Position numbers and translations under genes: made by a program. A DNA stretch of 64,000 bases from Cryptomeria japonica (lineage: Eukaryota; Streptophyta; Pinopsida; Cupressales; Cupressaceae), in the NCBI RefSeq assembly GCF_030272615.1, contig NC_081413.1, positions 559,213,945 to 559,277,944 on the forward strand, in the 5' to 3' direction. Each line of letters begins with the position of its first letter. The stretch's first letter is position 1. The notes beneath the pieces were generated by a model. It was not told the origin of the DNA, made no database searches, and saw only the letters and a list, made by a program, of their open reading frames with translations. This document shows, piece after piece, positions 35,426 through 47,129 of this stretch.

Positions 35426-36088
35426 TCATAAATAAAAGTCATCTTCAAAAACAAATGCATTGTCATAGTTTGGGGAGGGAAATCCAAAATCAGAAAGTAA
35501 AGGTGATAACGTATCATTTGAAGAACAAACATGTTGTGTGCATGTGTCTTCCCGAGCAGGGCTTTGAACAAAAGCATAGAGGTTTGATTCATCTTGGGGG
35601 AGAGATGATTCAATTGTCAAAATGGAGGCATCCTGATACGGGTAGCTTGAAGTTGAATCATGCAACTCCATATTAATGTTCAACTTCTGCTTAGTTCTCT
35701 CGCGAGCCCTATCCCTGGCCTTGGCTCTGCGTTCAACTCTTTCTCTGTCATTCTCTTTGTGCTTCCTACACGGCACTGAACGAGACACTCTTCTCTGCAA
35801 CTTGTTGTCTGTAGGAGACTGTTGATTGGAGTTATGGGTAAAAGGAGAAGAAGAAGATGGAATGTTTTCTTCCGATTCCAGAAATTGGGTCGGTGAAAGA
35901 TGACTCATTGCAGGCTGGGCCTGCTGCAGAAGCCACTCCACTGACTCGGTAGGCTGCTTGAAGCCAAGCCTATCATGGATGTCATACAATTTTATGGCCG
36001 TTTCAGAGGTCAACCTTATTCTTCGATCTCTCAGCCCTCTGCAGGTCTGCACCTTACTATATCTGTCCCCGTTATTCAACGAATCCAT
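35426..36088 (-). CDS. TCP transcription factor, class II (220 aa)
   Basis: An intact open frame. TCP proteins are plant-specific non-canonical basic helix-loop-helix factors that bind GGNCC-type sites in the nucleus and control growth and branching. Residues 8-61 form the TCP domain: basic part DRYSKVQTCRGLRDRRIRL, then helices with AIKLYDIHDRLGF and SVEWLLQQAQ. The short basic region without the class I insertion and the Arg-rich R domain (RAKARDRARERT, residues about 121-132) mark class II, CYC/TB1 or R-domain CIN type. I see no miR319 target site. The domain begins only eight residues from the ATG, far earlier than the usual N-terminal extension. Open frame continues upstream without ATG to a TAA, and repeat sequence begins about 45 bp upstream, so the 5' end may be truncated. 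Confidence 0.88.
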   Translation of the reverse strand: MDSLNNGDRYSKVQTCRGLRDRRIRLTSETAIKLYDIHDRLGFKQPTESVEWLLQQAQPAMSHLSPTQFLESEENIPSSSSPFTHNSNQQSPTDNKLQRRVSRSVPCRKHKENDRERVERRAKARDRARERTKQKLNINMELHDSTSSYPYQDASILTIESSLPQDESNLYAFVQSPAREDTCTQHVCSSNDTLSPLLSDFGFPSPNYDNAFVFEDDFYL

Positions 36089-36132
36089 TGCACCCAAACT
36101 GTTTTTTCCAAAAACAATCTGTTTCCAAATGC

Positions 36133-37640
36133 TGCAAATCTTAGGCTCTTAATTCAGATAACATCGGGTGCAACTGCTTTAACCTCACTCTATTTTAACA
36201 TTAAACAGTTCAACAACAAATTTAAAATAAAAATAAAATAAATATTTAAAATCTCAGAAAACAAATTTAGTTTTGATGTTCTCACTCTATTTTTGGTAAA
36301 TCTCATCAGATTATTTAGTATGATCTGAAATTTTGATGAAAATATTTGTACACAATTTAATCTAGAAATCTACTACTTATCTTCATGGACTGTGGAAACT
36401 ATATTACTTTATTTAAAATCTCAAAAAACAAATTTAATTTTGATGTTCTCTCTGCTCTCTATACATCTAATTTTGATGATGGATAATGTAATATGAACTG
36501 AAATATTGATGAATTTTTTTTTTAATAATTCAATCCAGAAACTACTATTTATCTTCATGAACTGTGGAAACTACATTACTTTAATTTAACACAATATTTT
36601 CAAATTTAATTTTGATGTTCTGAAATTCAAAACACAACACAGTATTTTCAAATAATAAAGCAGATATATCAAATAAACAACTCTTTCTTATAAGGTGGCA
36701 AATCTTAGATTATTAATTCAAATAATAATCAGTGCAACTGCTTTAACTTTGCTTTACTTAAATATCAAACAATTCAATGATAAATTAAAAAATAAAAATA
36801 AAACAGATATTTCAAAACCACATAAAACAAACTCAGTTTTCATTCTCTACAAGTCAAAACAACACAAAATCTTCAAATAACAAAGTAGATACATAAAATA
36901 AACAACTCTTTCTTACAAGAGGATAAATGGACTTTACATATTTGGAGTTGGGTTATCTATAAACATTGAGATGCAAAAGTTTTGTACACAATTTAATTCA
37001 AAAATCTACCACTTATCTTCATGTACTGTGGAAACTACATTATTTAAAATCTCAAAAAACTAATTTAGTTTTGATGATCTCTTTGCTCTCTATACATATA
37101 ATCTTGATGATGGATCATGCATGATCTGAAATATTGATGTAAAAACTTGTACACAATTCAATCTAGAGACTATTACTTATCTTTGTAAAAACTACATTAC
37201 TTCAATTTAACACAATATTTTTAAATAACAAAGCAGTTACATCAAATAATGACTGTTTCTGATAAAATGACAAATCTTAAGCTCTTACTTCAGAAAACAG
37301 TTCATGCAACTGTTTTAACTTCACTCTACTTGAACATTAAACAGTTAACACTAAATAAATAAATAAAATATATATTTAAAATCATGAAAAACAAATTTAA
37401 TAAACAATTCTTTCTTACAGTGCAACTGCTTTACTTTAACATCAAACAATTCAATGATAAAATGAAAAATAAAAATAAAACAAATATTTTAAAACCACAT
37501 ATATTTTAAAACAAACTCAGTTCACATTCTCTGCAACTCAAAACACAATTTTCAAATAACCAAGCAATACGTCAAATAAACAACTCTTTATTACAAAAGG
37601 ACAAACCTAGTTTACATCTTTGAAATTGGATTATCTACTA
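36133..37640. repeat. Complex tandem repeat upstream of the TCP gene
   Basis: The blocks GCAAATCTTAG.CTCTTAATTCA, CAACTGCTTTAAC, CATTAAACA(G/A)TTCAA, TTTAGTTTTGATG, TTATCTTCATG.ACTGTGGAAAC, CAACTCTTTCTTA and GGGTTATCTATAAACAT recur in changing order near 36133, 36400, 36560, 36695, 37010, 37270 and 37430. The average step is roughly 300-560 bp. This is a locally amplified satellite-like family that occupies what should be the TCP 5' region. Confidence 0.75.
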
Positions 37641-38755
37641 GCACTTGCACCAGAAGAGGGTGCAAGGATTAAGTTGATAGATTTTTTTTAGTTTATAGGT
37701 TAAAAAGATAATGTTTGTTTGTTAATAATTAAAAACAATAAAACATTAATTTATATGTTATAATCTATTTTATATGAGGTATGTTGTTCAATTGATCTAT
37801 ACATCAAAAAATTATATTTTTCAATTTTTTTAAGAATAACTATTATTTTTTAATGACTCTCTTCTTACATAGGTGATCTAAGAAATTGAATTGGCTCTTG
37901 TTATTAACATTTCTTCAATTTAAATTAGATTTTCTAAACAATTTGGTTTCTAAAATTCATATTATTACATTTTAAAAATATATTTCTCTACATAACATTG
38001 TATCAAACAATAGTTCAATTTAATTACCTATTAAAAAATCATGAAACGAAAGCATAAAAGTTATACATGACAAATAACATCACATTTAATAGTGGAGGAT
38101 AAGAATTTGTAGAAACTTATAAATAAAAAACTTGTGGAATACGTTAATCTAAAAAAAAAAGATAATTCACACATTGAATTGGTTTGAATCAAACTGTTAG
38201 CTCCAACAACTACATGTCAATAGCTCCAAAAAAGATGTTCTTGAGGAAGTTTGTTGGAATTTTTTAAGGTTTGAAATGTTTTCAATGTAGGATTGTTTAT
38301 GCAATGATTTATATAAGGAAATCCTCTACTAGATTATAATTATTAGTAAAATCTATGGGAAATGATTATTATGAATGCAAATGGATACTCTACCAAATTA
38401 TAACTATTACTAAAATCTTATGAAAATGATTATTATTAATGTAATGATTATCATGTATGCAAAATTTGTGAGAATTCAAAATATGTAGATAATATCTCAA
38501 AATGAATAAAATAAAATTTATATTTTAATTAGACAGAAAATCATAATTCTGACCTATGAATCTCTACATTATATTGGAGCATGCTTATTACAATAACTAA
38601 AAAAAAATACTAATTTGCCCCCTCTTGAAATTACTAAGAAAATAATTTACCAATTTGCCCATTTTATTTTATTATGGAAGGCAATAATTTAATGATTATG
38701 GTGGAAGAAATTCACCAGTGGTTGCTAAAATCCTTAGAGGAGTTTAAGTTGATTT
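37641..38755. mobile_element. Probable insertion interrupting the repeat
   Basis: The repeat matches stop after GGATTATCTAC at about 37640 and resume near 38756 (GAATGTTCTGAATTTC). The left end carries a perfect hairpin, CTTGCACC-AGAAGAG-GGTGCAAG. TTAAGTTGAT occurs near both ends (about 37673 and 38746). No coding region, and no clear TIR or LTR, is visible, so the class is open. Confidence 0.35.
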
Positions 38756-39140
38756 TGAATGTTCTGAATTTCAAAACACAACACAATAGTTTCAAATAAC
38801 AAAACAGATACATCAAATAAACAACTCTTTCTTACAGTACAACTACTTTACTTTAACATCAAACAATTCAATGATAAAATGAAAAAATGAAAAAAAAAAT
38901 AAAACAGATATTTTAAAACCACAGAAAACAAACTCAGTTCACATTCTCTGCAACTCAAAACACAATTTTCAAATAACCAAACAGATACATCAAATAAACA
39001 ACTCTTTATTAAAAAAAAGATTACATCTTTGAAAATGGATTATCTATAAACATATAACAAAACAAATACATCAAATAAACATGAAAAGAAGACAAACGAG
39101 TTTACATCTTTGGAGTTGGGTTATCTATAAACATGCGGAT
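38756..39140. repeat. Further copies of the TCP-upstream repeat
   Basis: CAAATAACAAAACAGATACA, CAACTCTTTCTTACAGTACA and GGAGTTGGGTTATCTATAAA match the blocks at 36133-37640. Confidence 0.75.
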
Positions 39141-39164
39141 GCAAATAGTAAGAAACTATTTTAG

Positions 39165-39204
39165 AATCCGACTCTGCACAGAGCAGAGTCAGATTTTCGT
39201 AGTG
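39165..39204. mobile_element. CACTA-like 3' terminus
   Basis: The stretch reads GACTCTGC-ACAGA-GCAGAGTC and then AGATTTTCGTAGTG. The minus-strand end CACTACGAAAATCT has the form of a CACTA-superfamily TIR, with a subterminal hairpin. I could not find the matching left CACTA end in this window. Confidence 0.35.
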
Positions 39205-39736
39205 GAGTGGGTAATCATTTAAATAATGTTTACAAGCGTCAAATGTCCAGATTTGTAAGGAGATCACCTAAAACAATATTAATCTTCTAAAATATTAGAG
39301 AATCTTACTCACAATCAGCCTCAAATTTTACAGGATTTTAAAAACAAAATCCCCTACAAATTTTGTACTCTAGAACTATTCATTATATACTACACAACAA
39401 AAATACCGCTTTCATGAAAATTAATTTTACCTGTCAAACCATCAACTTCAGAGCCCTTAAACAGTAAGGTGTGATGCTAGCAAATAAGGTGGAAGAAGCA
39501 GAATGATCATTCCATTAATATTGATAAGGGTTGTGAAGCTTTACAGCGACAATGCGAACCAGTGTTCCCCTGTACCTGAAAGAAGAAAGTTACCAGTTCC
39601 ACTCCGTTTAAGAATACAGAGCATTAGCTTTTGCTCTTAATGTTGAAGATTTATGTCCTGTCAGGGCCAGCCATTGGGAGACGCGCCATTAACAACGCGA
39701 TTCAATGAAATTATTAAGCATTGGGATTTGGGAGCC

Positions 39737-40208
39737 CTAAATTTCTTGAGCTCTATCTCCATCTTCATACACACAGGTCAAATAGAATGAATCTGCCCGA
39801 AATCCCTCATTTCGTACCAGTTCACCATATTTAAAATGTGTTAGGGCTTCAAATCTCTTGTGCCTTGATTGGTAATCATACTCGAAGCGTACCGTGAGGG
39901 GATTTGAAGCCAATAAACGACGACCGGCAGCTTTGATGCGGAAATCAGAACAAATCCTACGAAAAGTTATTGGCTGCAGCCTGACGCTTCCTGATGTCTG
40001 GATACACAATACCCTTCTGGTATGTTGGCATTGGAAGACTACCTGGAATTATTAAGAAATCGTCCTTTTCATTTTCTTCGGCAAATGAATAGATGGGTAT
40101 TTCACAGGCTGGTTGTCTGGTCAAATACAGATCGAAGATCATTATTTGAGAAGCCGTCCTTTTCATTTTCTTCAAAAAAGGACTAGCGGGAAATTTGGCC
40201 GCTGTCAT
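39737..40208 (-). CDS. Unidentified minus-strand frame pair, possibly frameshifted
   Basis: Two overlapping open frames on the minus strand, 40208-39957 (83 codons) and 40009-39737 (90 codons), could be one coding region joined by a frameshift or splice in the overlap. The first contains FDLYLTRQPACEIPIYSF and EENEKDDFLIIPGSLPMP, the second RRLLASNPLTVRFEYD and FKYGELVRNEGFRADSFYL. I do not recognise either. The DNA around GTCCTTTTCATTTTCTTC occurs twice (about 40062 and 40157) with a following CTGGTCAAA, so a module of about 95 bp appears duplicated. A possible acceptor (TTCTTCTTTCAG/GTACAG, minus strand) lies near 39575. It could be a host gene fragment. Confidence 0.35.
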
Positions 40209-40559
40209 ATACAGCCTGCCTGGTCAAAAGCAAATAATGCGCTGCACAGCTATATCAATAGCACCCTACAATATATCTAGGTCTAATGAATTTGTAAACT
40301 TTTTTTTATGATGAGGGTTTGTGCACAAATTCGTTTTTGTTATTTGAAGTCGGAGTATTAGAATTTTTTTTGGCTAAGCGCTAAGGGTTGAGGGTTATCT
40401 AGGATCCTTGTACTGAGTATTACTTGATCTACACAGGGGAATCTAGAAGCAAAATATATGAATTTAACACGGATTGTGGAAATCTCATCTCTCTAATTGA
40501 TCATTGTAATTGGTTAGAGTTTTAAAAGATTTTCTTAAATTTATTTCATTAGGGACGGA

Positions 40560-41410
40560 AAACAACTTTTATTAGACATAGAATTGTTGCTTAGAAAGCC
40601 AATAATGCTTGAAAAGTGGTTGGATGGAAAGATAAAGTTCTTATTGCTAAGTACTTCAAACCTCAAAGCCTTTAGTCGATTTTTAAGCATATGGAAAGCT
40701 TGGCAACTAATCTCTCCTCTTCTCTTCTTGGATGGAAAATTCAAGATATTAGTCATGTCATGAGTTTCTCTACTTCTTCTATTTGGTGGAATAGATTGGT
40801 CTACTCTCATGAGCAACCTCTTGCCACTAATCCTCAATCGCATAGCAAGCTTCCATTCAAAAAAGGCATTATGGAATTTAGGGATTTATGGGAGTTCACA
40901 TTCTTAACTAGAAAAAATAACTTGTAAATTAAGAATGACTTTGAATTGTCCAAAGCTCAAGTATCAATTACATTAGCAAGGTGCAAGATATTGTTCCTTT
41001 CAGTCTACAACTAAAAATTTATAGCCCCATTTCATGCAACTTCTTTAAAGATTGGAGGAGGTGTCCAGATTATAATATTGACAACTTCCCCCTCAAAATA
41101 ATTTACCTTAAAATCCTCCTTGCAATCCAAATCCAACCAAGGTTAAGTCTGTAACGGAGTTTGAATTGGCATGAATTCAAATGGTTCAACTTGAGCTTTG
41201 TAGTGTGAAAATATAAAGCTAAGGCCAAAGCTCAATTGCTAGCATGGAATGTTATTCATTGCAAAATTGTTGTGGGAGAATGTCTCACTTTTCTTCCCAA
41301 CCATTCCACTAAATGCCCTTCTTGTCACAAGCTAGAGACTATCGATGCATTTTGGACTTACAAGCATAGTCAACAAATTTGGCAAGAAATCATGACTCGT
41401 ATTTGAGCCT
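40560..41410 (+). pseudogene. Decayed LINE reverse-transcriptase C-terminus (zf-RVT)
   Basis: Shifting among plus frames, the sequence reads STSSIWWNRLV and later WNVIHCKIVVGE, CPSCHKLETID and WQEIMTRI. That resembles the zinc-binding region at the C-terminus of plant LINE ORF2 proteins (W-x-x-IH..., C-x2-C-x-x-x-E-x-x-x-H/A-x-F-W, then I/VW). Multiple stops and frameshifts show it is dead. The RT core motifs were not found upstream, so it is a 5'-truncated copy. The family assignment rests on this zinc-region pattern. Confidence 0.45.
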
Positions 41411-41699
41411 TATTAATAAAAAATTAGCTCTTCTAGGATCGCACTACTCACAAAATATGATATCAAAATCTTTTTGTTAATGCATCATTTTATATATTTG
41501 GAGGATCTAATGTAAACCTATCTTTTGTAACACTTTTCTTTAAATGGAAGTAATTATGCATGGGTTACTTTCTGATATTATATTGCAACAAGCAACATTG
41601 GCTAAAGTTTTGAAAGAGAAGCACATCATAAAATCAGAGCTCCAAACACAATTATCCAAAATACATTGCCATGAAAATAATGACACCAACTCATTTGAG

Positions 41700-41880
41700 G
41701 TCAAACTTCGACGAAAGTGAATTAATTTATTGTTTTTCGTCGGGTACCTTTCAATTTAATGCAAGATTTTCATTTTTTCTTTAAATTGGTCCCCAACGTT
41801 CGTCGAAATTTCGACGAACAAGAATTTTCGTCGCTATTCCGACGTTATTCTGACAGACGCTTAAAGTCAACATGTTTCCA
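41700..41880. repeat. CGACGAAA-type palindromic motifs, possible CACTA subterminal region
   Basis: TTCGACGAAAG, TTTTCGTCGGG, a perfect 22-bp palindrome at 41798-41819 with arm GTTCGTCGAAA, and TTTTCGTCGCTATTCCGACG lie within 150 bp. Repeated CGACG motifs in both orientations are typical of the subterminal binding sites of CACTA elements. The transposase exons begin 1 kb downstream on the same strand. The CACTA terminus itself was not located. Confidence 0.45.
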
Positions 41881-41959
41881 ACGTGTTTTTTTTGTTAGCA
41901 CGTGCTTTCTTAATGTGTGGTCAGTCGACAGGTATATAGTTTGATTCTCTAGCCGAGTA

Positions 41960-42870
41960 TTCTAATATGTTTAATTACAGACCTATTTGATGATTCCAAT
42001 TGGCACTTGAGGTTGACATAATATTGTGAGTAATCCAAACATTCCTTTATAGTCACTTGACAAGGATTTTTTATGTTGTTTTAGTCTCTGATTTGAAGGC
42101 CACTGTCAAGCTATCCCAAAAACAGTGACAGTTACTATTTAGAAGTTTTGTTTTGTTAAGTACAGTCGTCTCTCACTTTGTATTCACTTTAAAGAACCAT
42201 GATTGTTATCACAAATGTACTATTACTTCTAGTGTATGGAGTTGTCTGATAATGACGAACAAATGATGACTATTTAGGTTTGTCTTCACAGTAAACTTTA
42301 AAAGTCTGACTTCTTCTAATTTTTGGAATCTTCCATTGTTTATAGGCCTTAAGGACCTTTTGAACGTTGCCTCAAGTGCATGTAGACATCCATGAAAGTA
42401 CCTTGACTCCCCTTGTGATCCATGTGGAAGGTGAACAATTGTAATGAGCATACAAAAGTTTGTAAGTCTGGCCCTTGACAGGAAGTTCACAAACTTGATG
42501 GGGTGTTGTTACAAAACAAAAGCATATTGGAAAAGGTTGCATTACAAGGTTTAATGTCAATGTTCCCAGAGTTTGATCCTTGTGGCAAAATTATGAATCC
42601 AAAGTTCATATATAGTCCTTGTGAAGGTGCATTGATATCATGAGTGGATGTGTAAAGCAACATGTTTGAAGTATGGTTTCATTGTTCCCTATTGTCCTAT
42701 TTATCAAGAGTATTGTTCCTTTGAAGAACATGTTGTTCCTTTGTTCAAGTCTTGTATCCATGAAGTTGGCCTTGTTATGTGTTAAATCCTGATGAGACAT
42801 TGTGCCAAGAAGGCCTTGTGGGTGGGTTTGTTGATTGGAGCCTTGTTTTGACAATTTATGGTAAAGAAAA
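41960..42870. other. No gene recognised (probable CACTA 5' non-coding)
   Basis: Short frames only. Words such as CCTTGTG and GTTCCTTTG recur irregularly, but no array is defined. Confidence 0.35.
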
Positions 42871-42873
42871 ATC

Positions 42874-45572
42874 ATGTCAGACAATATTAGTGCAGAACAA
42901 AATGAAGAAATGCTTGCTAGATTGTGGGCTAGACTAAAAAGAAAGGGTGATGGGAAATGTTATTGCCCTTGCAATAATTGCAAGGGCTTAAAGACGAGAA
43001 GACTTTTAATCACAACAACCAAGAAACATTGTAGGCAACATGGTCATGTTGAAGGGGGGCATGATTATCATCCATTGGTAAGTTTTTCATTATATGTCTT
43101 TATATTAATTGAATTTGTAAATATTTATATCATTTTAACATGATTTTTAATATATATAGATCACTTGATCATGATCATGGTTTATTTGTGTCGATCATTA
43201 TTATAGAGGTGGGGCGCCCTAGGGCACATGATATGGATTATCATGGGCCGGAGAATGTGGATTTGCAAGCGGAGGAACATGGAGTTGTGAATATTGAAGA
43301 TGAAGTTAATGATCCTATGGAAGAAGATGATTAGGTGCCAGAAAACACAGTTGAAGATGATAGTACAAATATATTGATCCATGGCACATTTAGTGACGCA
43401 GCTGATCATGATGATGATCTAGATGACTTTGATGATGTTCATGATTTACTTGTACTTGAGAAGGCATATGAGCCCCTTTATGAAGGCTCCCAAACAACTC
43501 TTTTCTCTTTTGTATTGTTGCTAGTGAACTTGAAGGTTATTTATGGTTTATCCAACATAGCTATCTCACAGATGTTAAGATATGTTATATATGTCATCTT
43601 TTTTCATATATTTTTGTTGTTAGTTCATCACTAGTAAATAAAGGATGAAATATGTACCATTAATGTTCGTTATATTAATTAACAAATTATTTTTTTTGTT
43701 GTAGATTGATAGGTGAATTTTTTTTACCACCATCAAATATTTTACCTCGCTCATACTGAGATTTATCTATCATTATGGAAGATATTGGAATGGAGTATCA
43801 AGCAATAGATGCATGTCCCAATGATCATATTTTATATCATAAACAACATGAATTTGCAATAGAATGCCCAGAATGTCATCTCAATAGATATCGAACAGAT
43901 CAACTAACAAAAAAGGTGGCTCGCAAGGTTCTTCGTTATATTCCCATTGTTCCACATATGCAACAATTATTTAGGTGCGAAAGCTTAGCATGATTTATGG
44001 ATTACCATGCACAAAATAGAAGTAGAGATGACATTGTTCGAATGCCTGCAAATGGCTTTGCATTTAGGGACATGGAGGAAAAATGGCCACACTTTAAAGA
44101 AGAACCTCATAATCTCAGGCTTTCATTGGCAGCGGATGGTGTCAATCCATTTGGAGAGATGAGATCTATTTACTCGGTTTGGCATGTTTTTGTTATCAAC
44201 AATAACATTCCTCCATGGATGTCAATAAAGATGGAGTACATAATGTTGGCAATGATTGTTCCACGTATTTGTTTACATCAATTTTCTTTAACATAGTAGC
44301 ATCTCATTTGTCTTATTTGTTACATAATGACATATCTTTTTCATTTAATAGTCATGTAGATTAATTTATATATATTGTAGTAAAATGGTTATAATAATTA
44401 TGTAATGTTTATCTTCATTCAACTAGGTAAGTACCAAGTTAAAGATATGAATGTATATATCGAGCCTCTTATTGACGAGTTACTAAAGTTATGGAATGGT
44501 GTCACTATGTATCAACGTCTCTAGACCAATAGGACAAATACAATTTCAATTCCATGCAATGCGTGTATGGACAATTCATGATGCACCGAGGCTAACACAT
44601 TTTTGTGGTATGTTATAATGTTCAATTGCACCTTAATGATATTTAATTTTGTGAAGTAGATATCATACATGTTTTTTAAATAATCTATTCTTTATATATA
44701 ATTATGAAAGTTGACATATTTAATCCAATTATATATGATATTACAGATCTTCAAACAAAGGGAAAATTAGCATGTCCAGTTTGTCGTCCAAAGATGAAAT
44801 CTCATCGTTCAACAAGTTTAGGAAAGCAGGTGTTTGATGAGTATAGGTACTTCCTCCACAGAAATCATAAGTATCAAACTATTGAAAAACATATTTTCAA
44901 TGGGAAAGAAGAGACAACATCAAAACCACGAAGAATGACACCTCGCCTATGGAAGTTGGAATATAATAAAATTAATCGTCAAGGTTATACATCGGATCAA
45001 ATTGTTTATCTATCATATATGATATGTTTGGAATTTATATTTTTATATTGTGCTTTGTTGACTCATGTTGTAATTGACAATGATTGTTGTTGTTAATTTG
45101 TTTAACTTATATGCTTCATGAAGGTCGTCAAGGCATTAATGGTCGGATTCCACAGGGATTGAAAAGTTATCCTAGACAATTTAGTAGGTTGCCCTACTAT
45201 GAGTAGCTACAAATTGTGCATGTGTTTGATACAATGCATATCAAAAAGAATTTAACATAAGCGTTATGGAAAATATTGGATGGAAGGCATGAAAAAGAAA
45301 AAAATGTCAAAATTTGTAGTGGCATTCAGGAAGCCAATCGTGCAATGAAAAATGTCATTCAATTAAATAGCGATGGAGGCCAAATTAATATAACCTTCCT
45401 TGGTTATTAACGGAGCAGTAAAACAATGCTATAAAAAAAAGTCATACGAAAAATTCGATCTCCCACAGGATTTGTTGCGAACATAAACAATATCATGACA
45501 AAGAAAGGTGAATTTGGGTCAGGGATGAAAATACATGATTGACATAACTTCATTAAGGTAATTATTCTGCTA
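42874..45572 (+). pseudogene. CACTA (En/Spm) TNP2-type transposase, 5' part with introns
   Basis: Exon 1 (42874-about 43078) has the transposase-associated zinc motif CYCPCNNCKGLK and ends at a GTAAGT donor. Acidic linker sequence follows to about 43500, then LYEGSQTTLFSFVLLLVNLK and IGEFFLPPSNILPRSY. Next are MEYQAIDACPNDHILYHK, CPECHLNRY and VLRYIPIVPHMQQLF (43775-43993), then LRLSLAADGVNPFGEM and NIPPWMSIK (43997-44296). After an intron come NVYIEPLIDELLKLWNGV (about 44450), QFHAMRVWTIHDAP, TKGKLACPVC (44755) and finally LWKILDGRHEKEKN and SPTGFVANINNIM near 45470. These are TNP2 landmarks in order. Stops and frameshifts show decay. The gene is cut at 45572 by the LTR element and resumes at 53773. 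Confidence 0.85.
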
Positions 45573-46754
45573 TATATTGTTAGACCCAATATGAAAAGCT
45601 AATGTACTGAGAGGGGAGGGATGAATCAGTACTTCAAATCTTTTCTTCAACAATAACTTTACTGTTATGCATAAACCAAAAACTACTGTAACATAATATA
45701 ATGCTAAAACAAATAAATAACAATCATACATGATTCACTCCATAACACATATATTTTGGTTACGCAGAAACTCTTGGTTAGAGAGAAAAACTGTGGTGTG
45801 GATGGCACCCACAACTTCACTACTGCAATAATAAAGGGTGCTCGGTTAGAGCTACATGTTTAGCTATTTCTAATAGCTTACCTTTTTAGGAGTATCAAGA
45901 TCGTTAGATCTACCTTGCTAAAGGATTTTACAACACTTATTCTAAATGTTGCACCTGGTTAAAGGCTTTACAATTTATAGACTTTGTTAGAGTCTTTTAC
46001 CCTGTTAAAGGTTTCTCTTACAACTCAAAATATTACAATAAAATCTTTACAAATATCTGCAACTTCACATCTAAAATGTTATAGCAGATTCTATGTACTC
46101 AAAATGAGATTACCTTGCTTATAGCATACCTCGGTAACCCATAGATTAACTCGGTAAACCCTTCTGTTTACTCTGTTCCTTGACTGTTCTCTAAAATCCT
46201 TCTCGGTGACCTCTGTGTCTCTGACAATCACAATACTCAGTGCTTCCTTATGTATTACACATGTCTTGCTTCATACACCTCTATATCTCTTATATCTGAT
46301 CCCAATTCATGTTGTATAAATAGATCTCTTATGTTGGTGATCTGTTCATTGCTTCGATCTTACAAACATGATTTATCAAATGAATAACCATACAAAATAT
46401 TTCATTGGATAGATGACCTCAAAATCATACAAGATCTTTAAGTACAATTTCCAATGTGATAACGGTTCTTTGTTCCTCGGTCTTGTAACACGTTTCCACA
46501 TAAGTGTCCAGGTTCAATGAATCTGGTAACACGTTTCACTCGGTGTGTGTTCACTCGGTATATCTTTATTGTTGCTCGGTAGACATAGAGTGTTACTCGG
46601 TAGACAGCTTGGTGTATACTAGGCTCTGTGACTACTTTCTTCTATAACCGACTGCTCTGTGCTTACCGACTGAATATTTCGGTAGTAGTAACCGACTAGA
46701 GTATATAGAATGACTTTGGACATAAAACTAATGGCAACTTAGTAAGTAGTAACA

Positions 46755-46772
46755 ATCTCCCCTTTTGACATT
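46755..46772 (-). other. Polypurine tract of the pol-less LTR element
   Basis: On the minus strand TCAAAAGGGGAGAT ends directly at the 3' LTR start TGTTACTACTTAC. Confidence 0.8.
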
Positions 46773-47129
46773 AGTTGAGATGTTTGACAAAACTTCTTTC
46801 AAAGTCATAACTCAAGATCTATATACTTACAAAATTTGACTAAACTGACAGTATATACATTAGTCAATAAAATAGTATATTTAGATATACTCCCCTTATC
46901 AATATATTGTACAAAACTTTGATTTTGCATGCTCGGTGATCAATGTTTTGTATTAACTGCTCGGTTGTCACTGCTCGGTTCACTGCTCTACCTACTGCTC
47001 CCCCTGTCAAAATTAACTGTGCTTTTTGATACTTTGTTCTGCTTGGTATACTCCCCCTGTATACTACACTCTATACTCTATACTCTATACTCTATACTCC
47101 CCCTTTTTTCACAAACATCAAAACTTAGT

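Noticed and set aside
35100-35435. 111-codon plus-strand frame beside the TCP stop
   Set aside because: No domain, AT-rich, and overlaps the TCP 3' end on the other strand by a few bases. It is probably a chance frame in the 3' flank.
37641-39204. Complete CACTA element ending at 39204
   Set aside because: Only a CACTA-like right end was found. No left CACTA terminus or 3-bp duplication could be matched, so only the terminus is listed.
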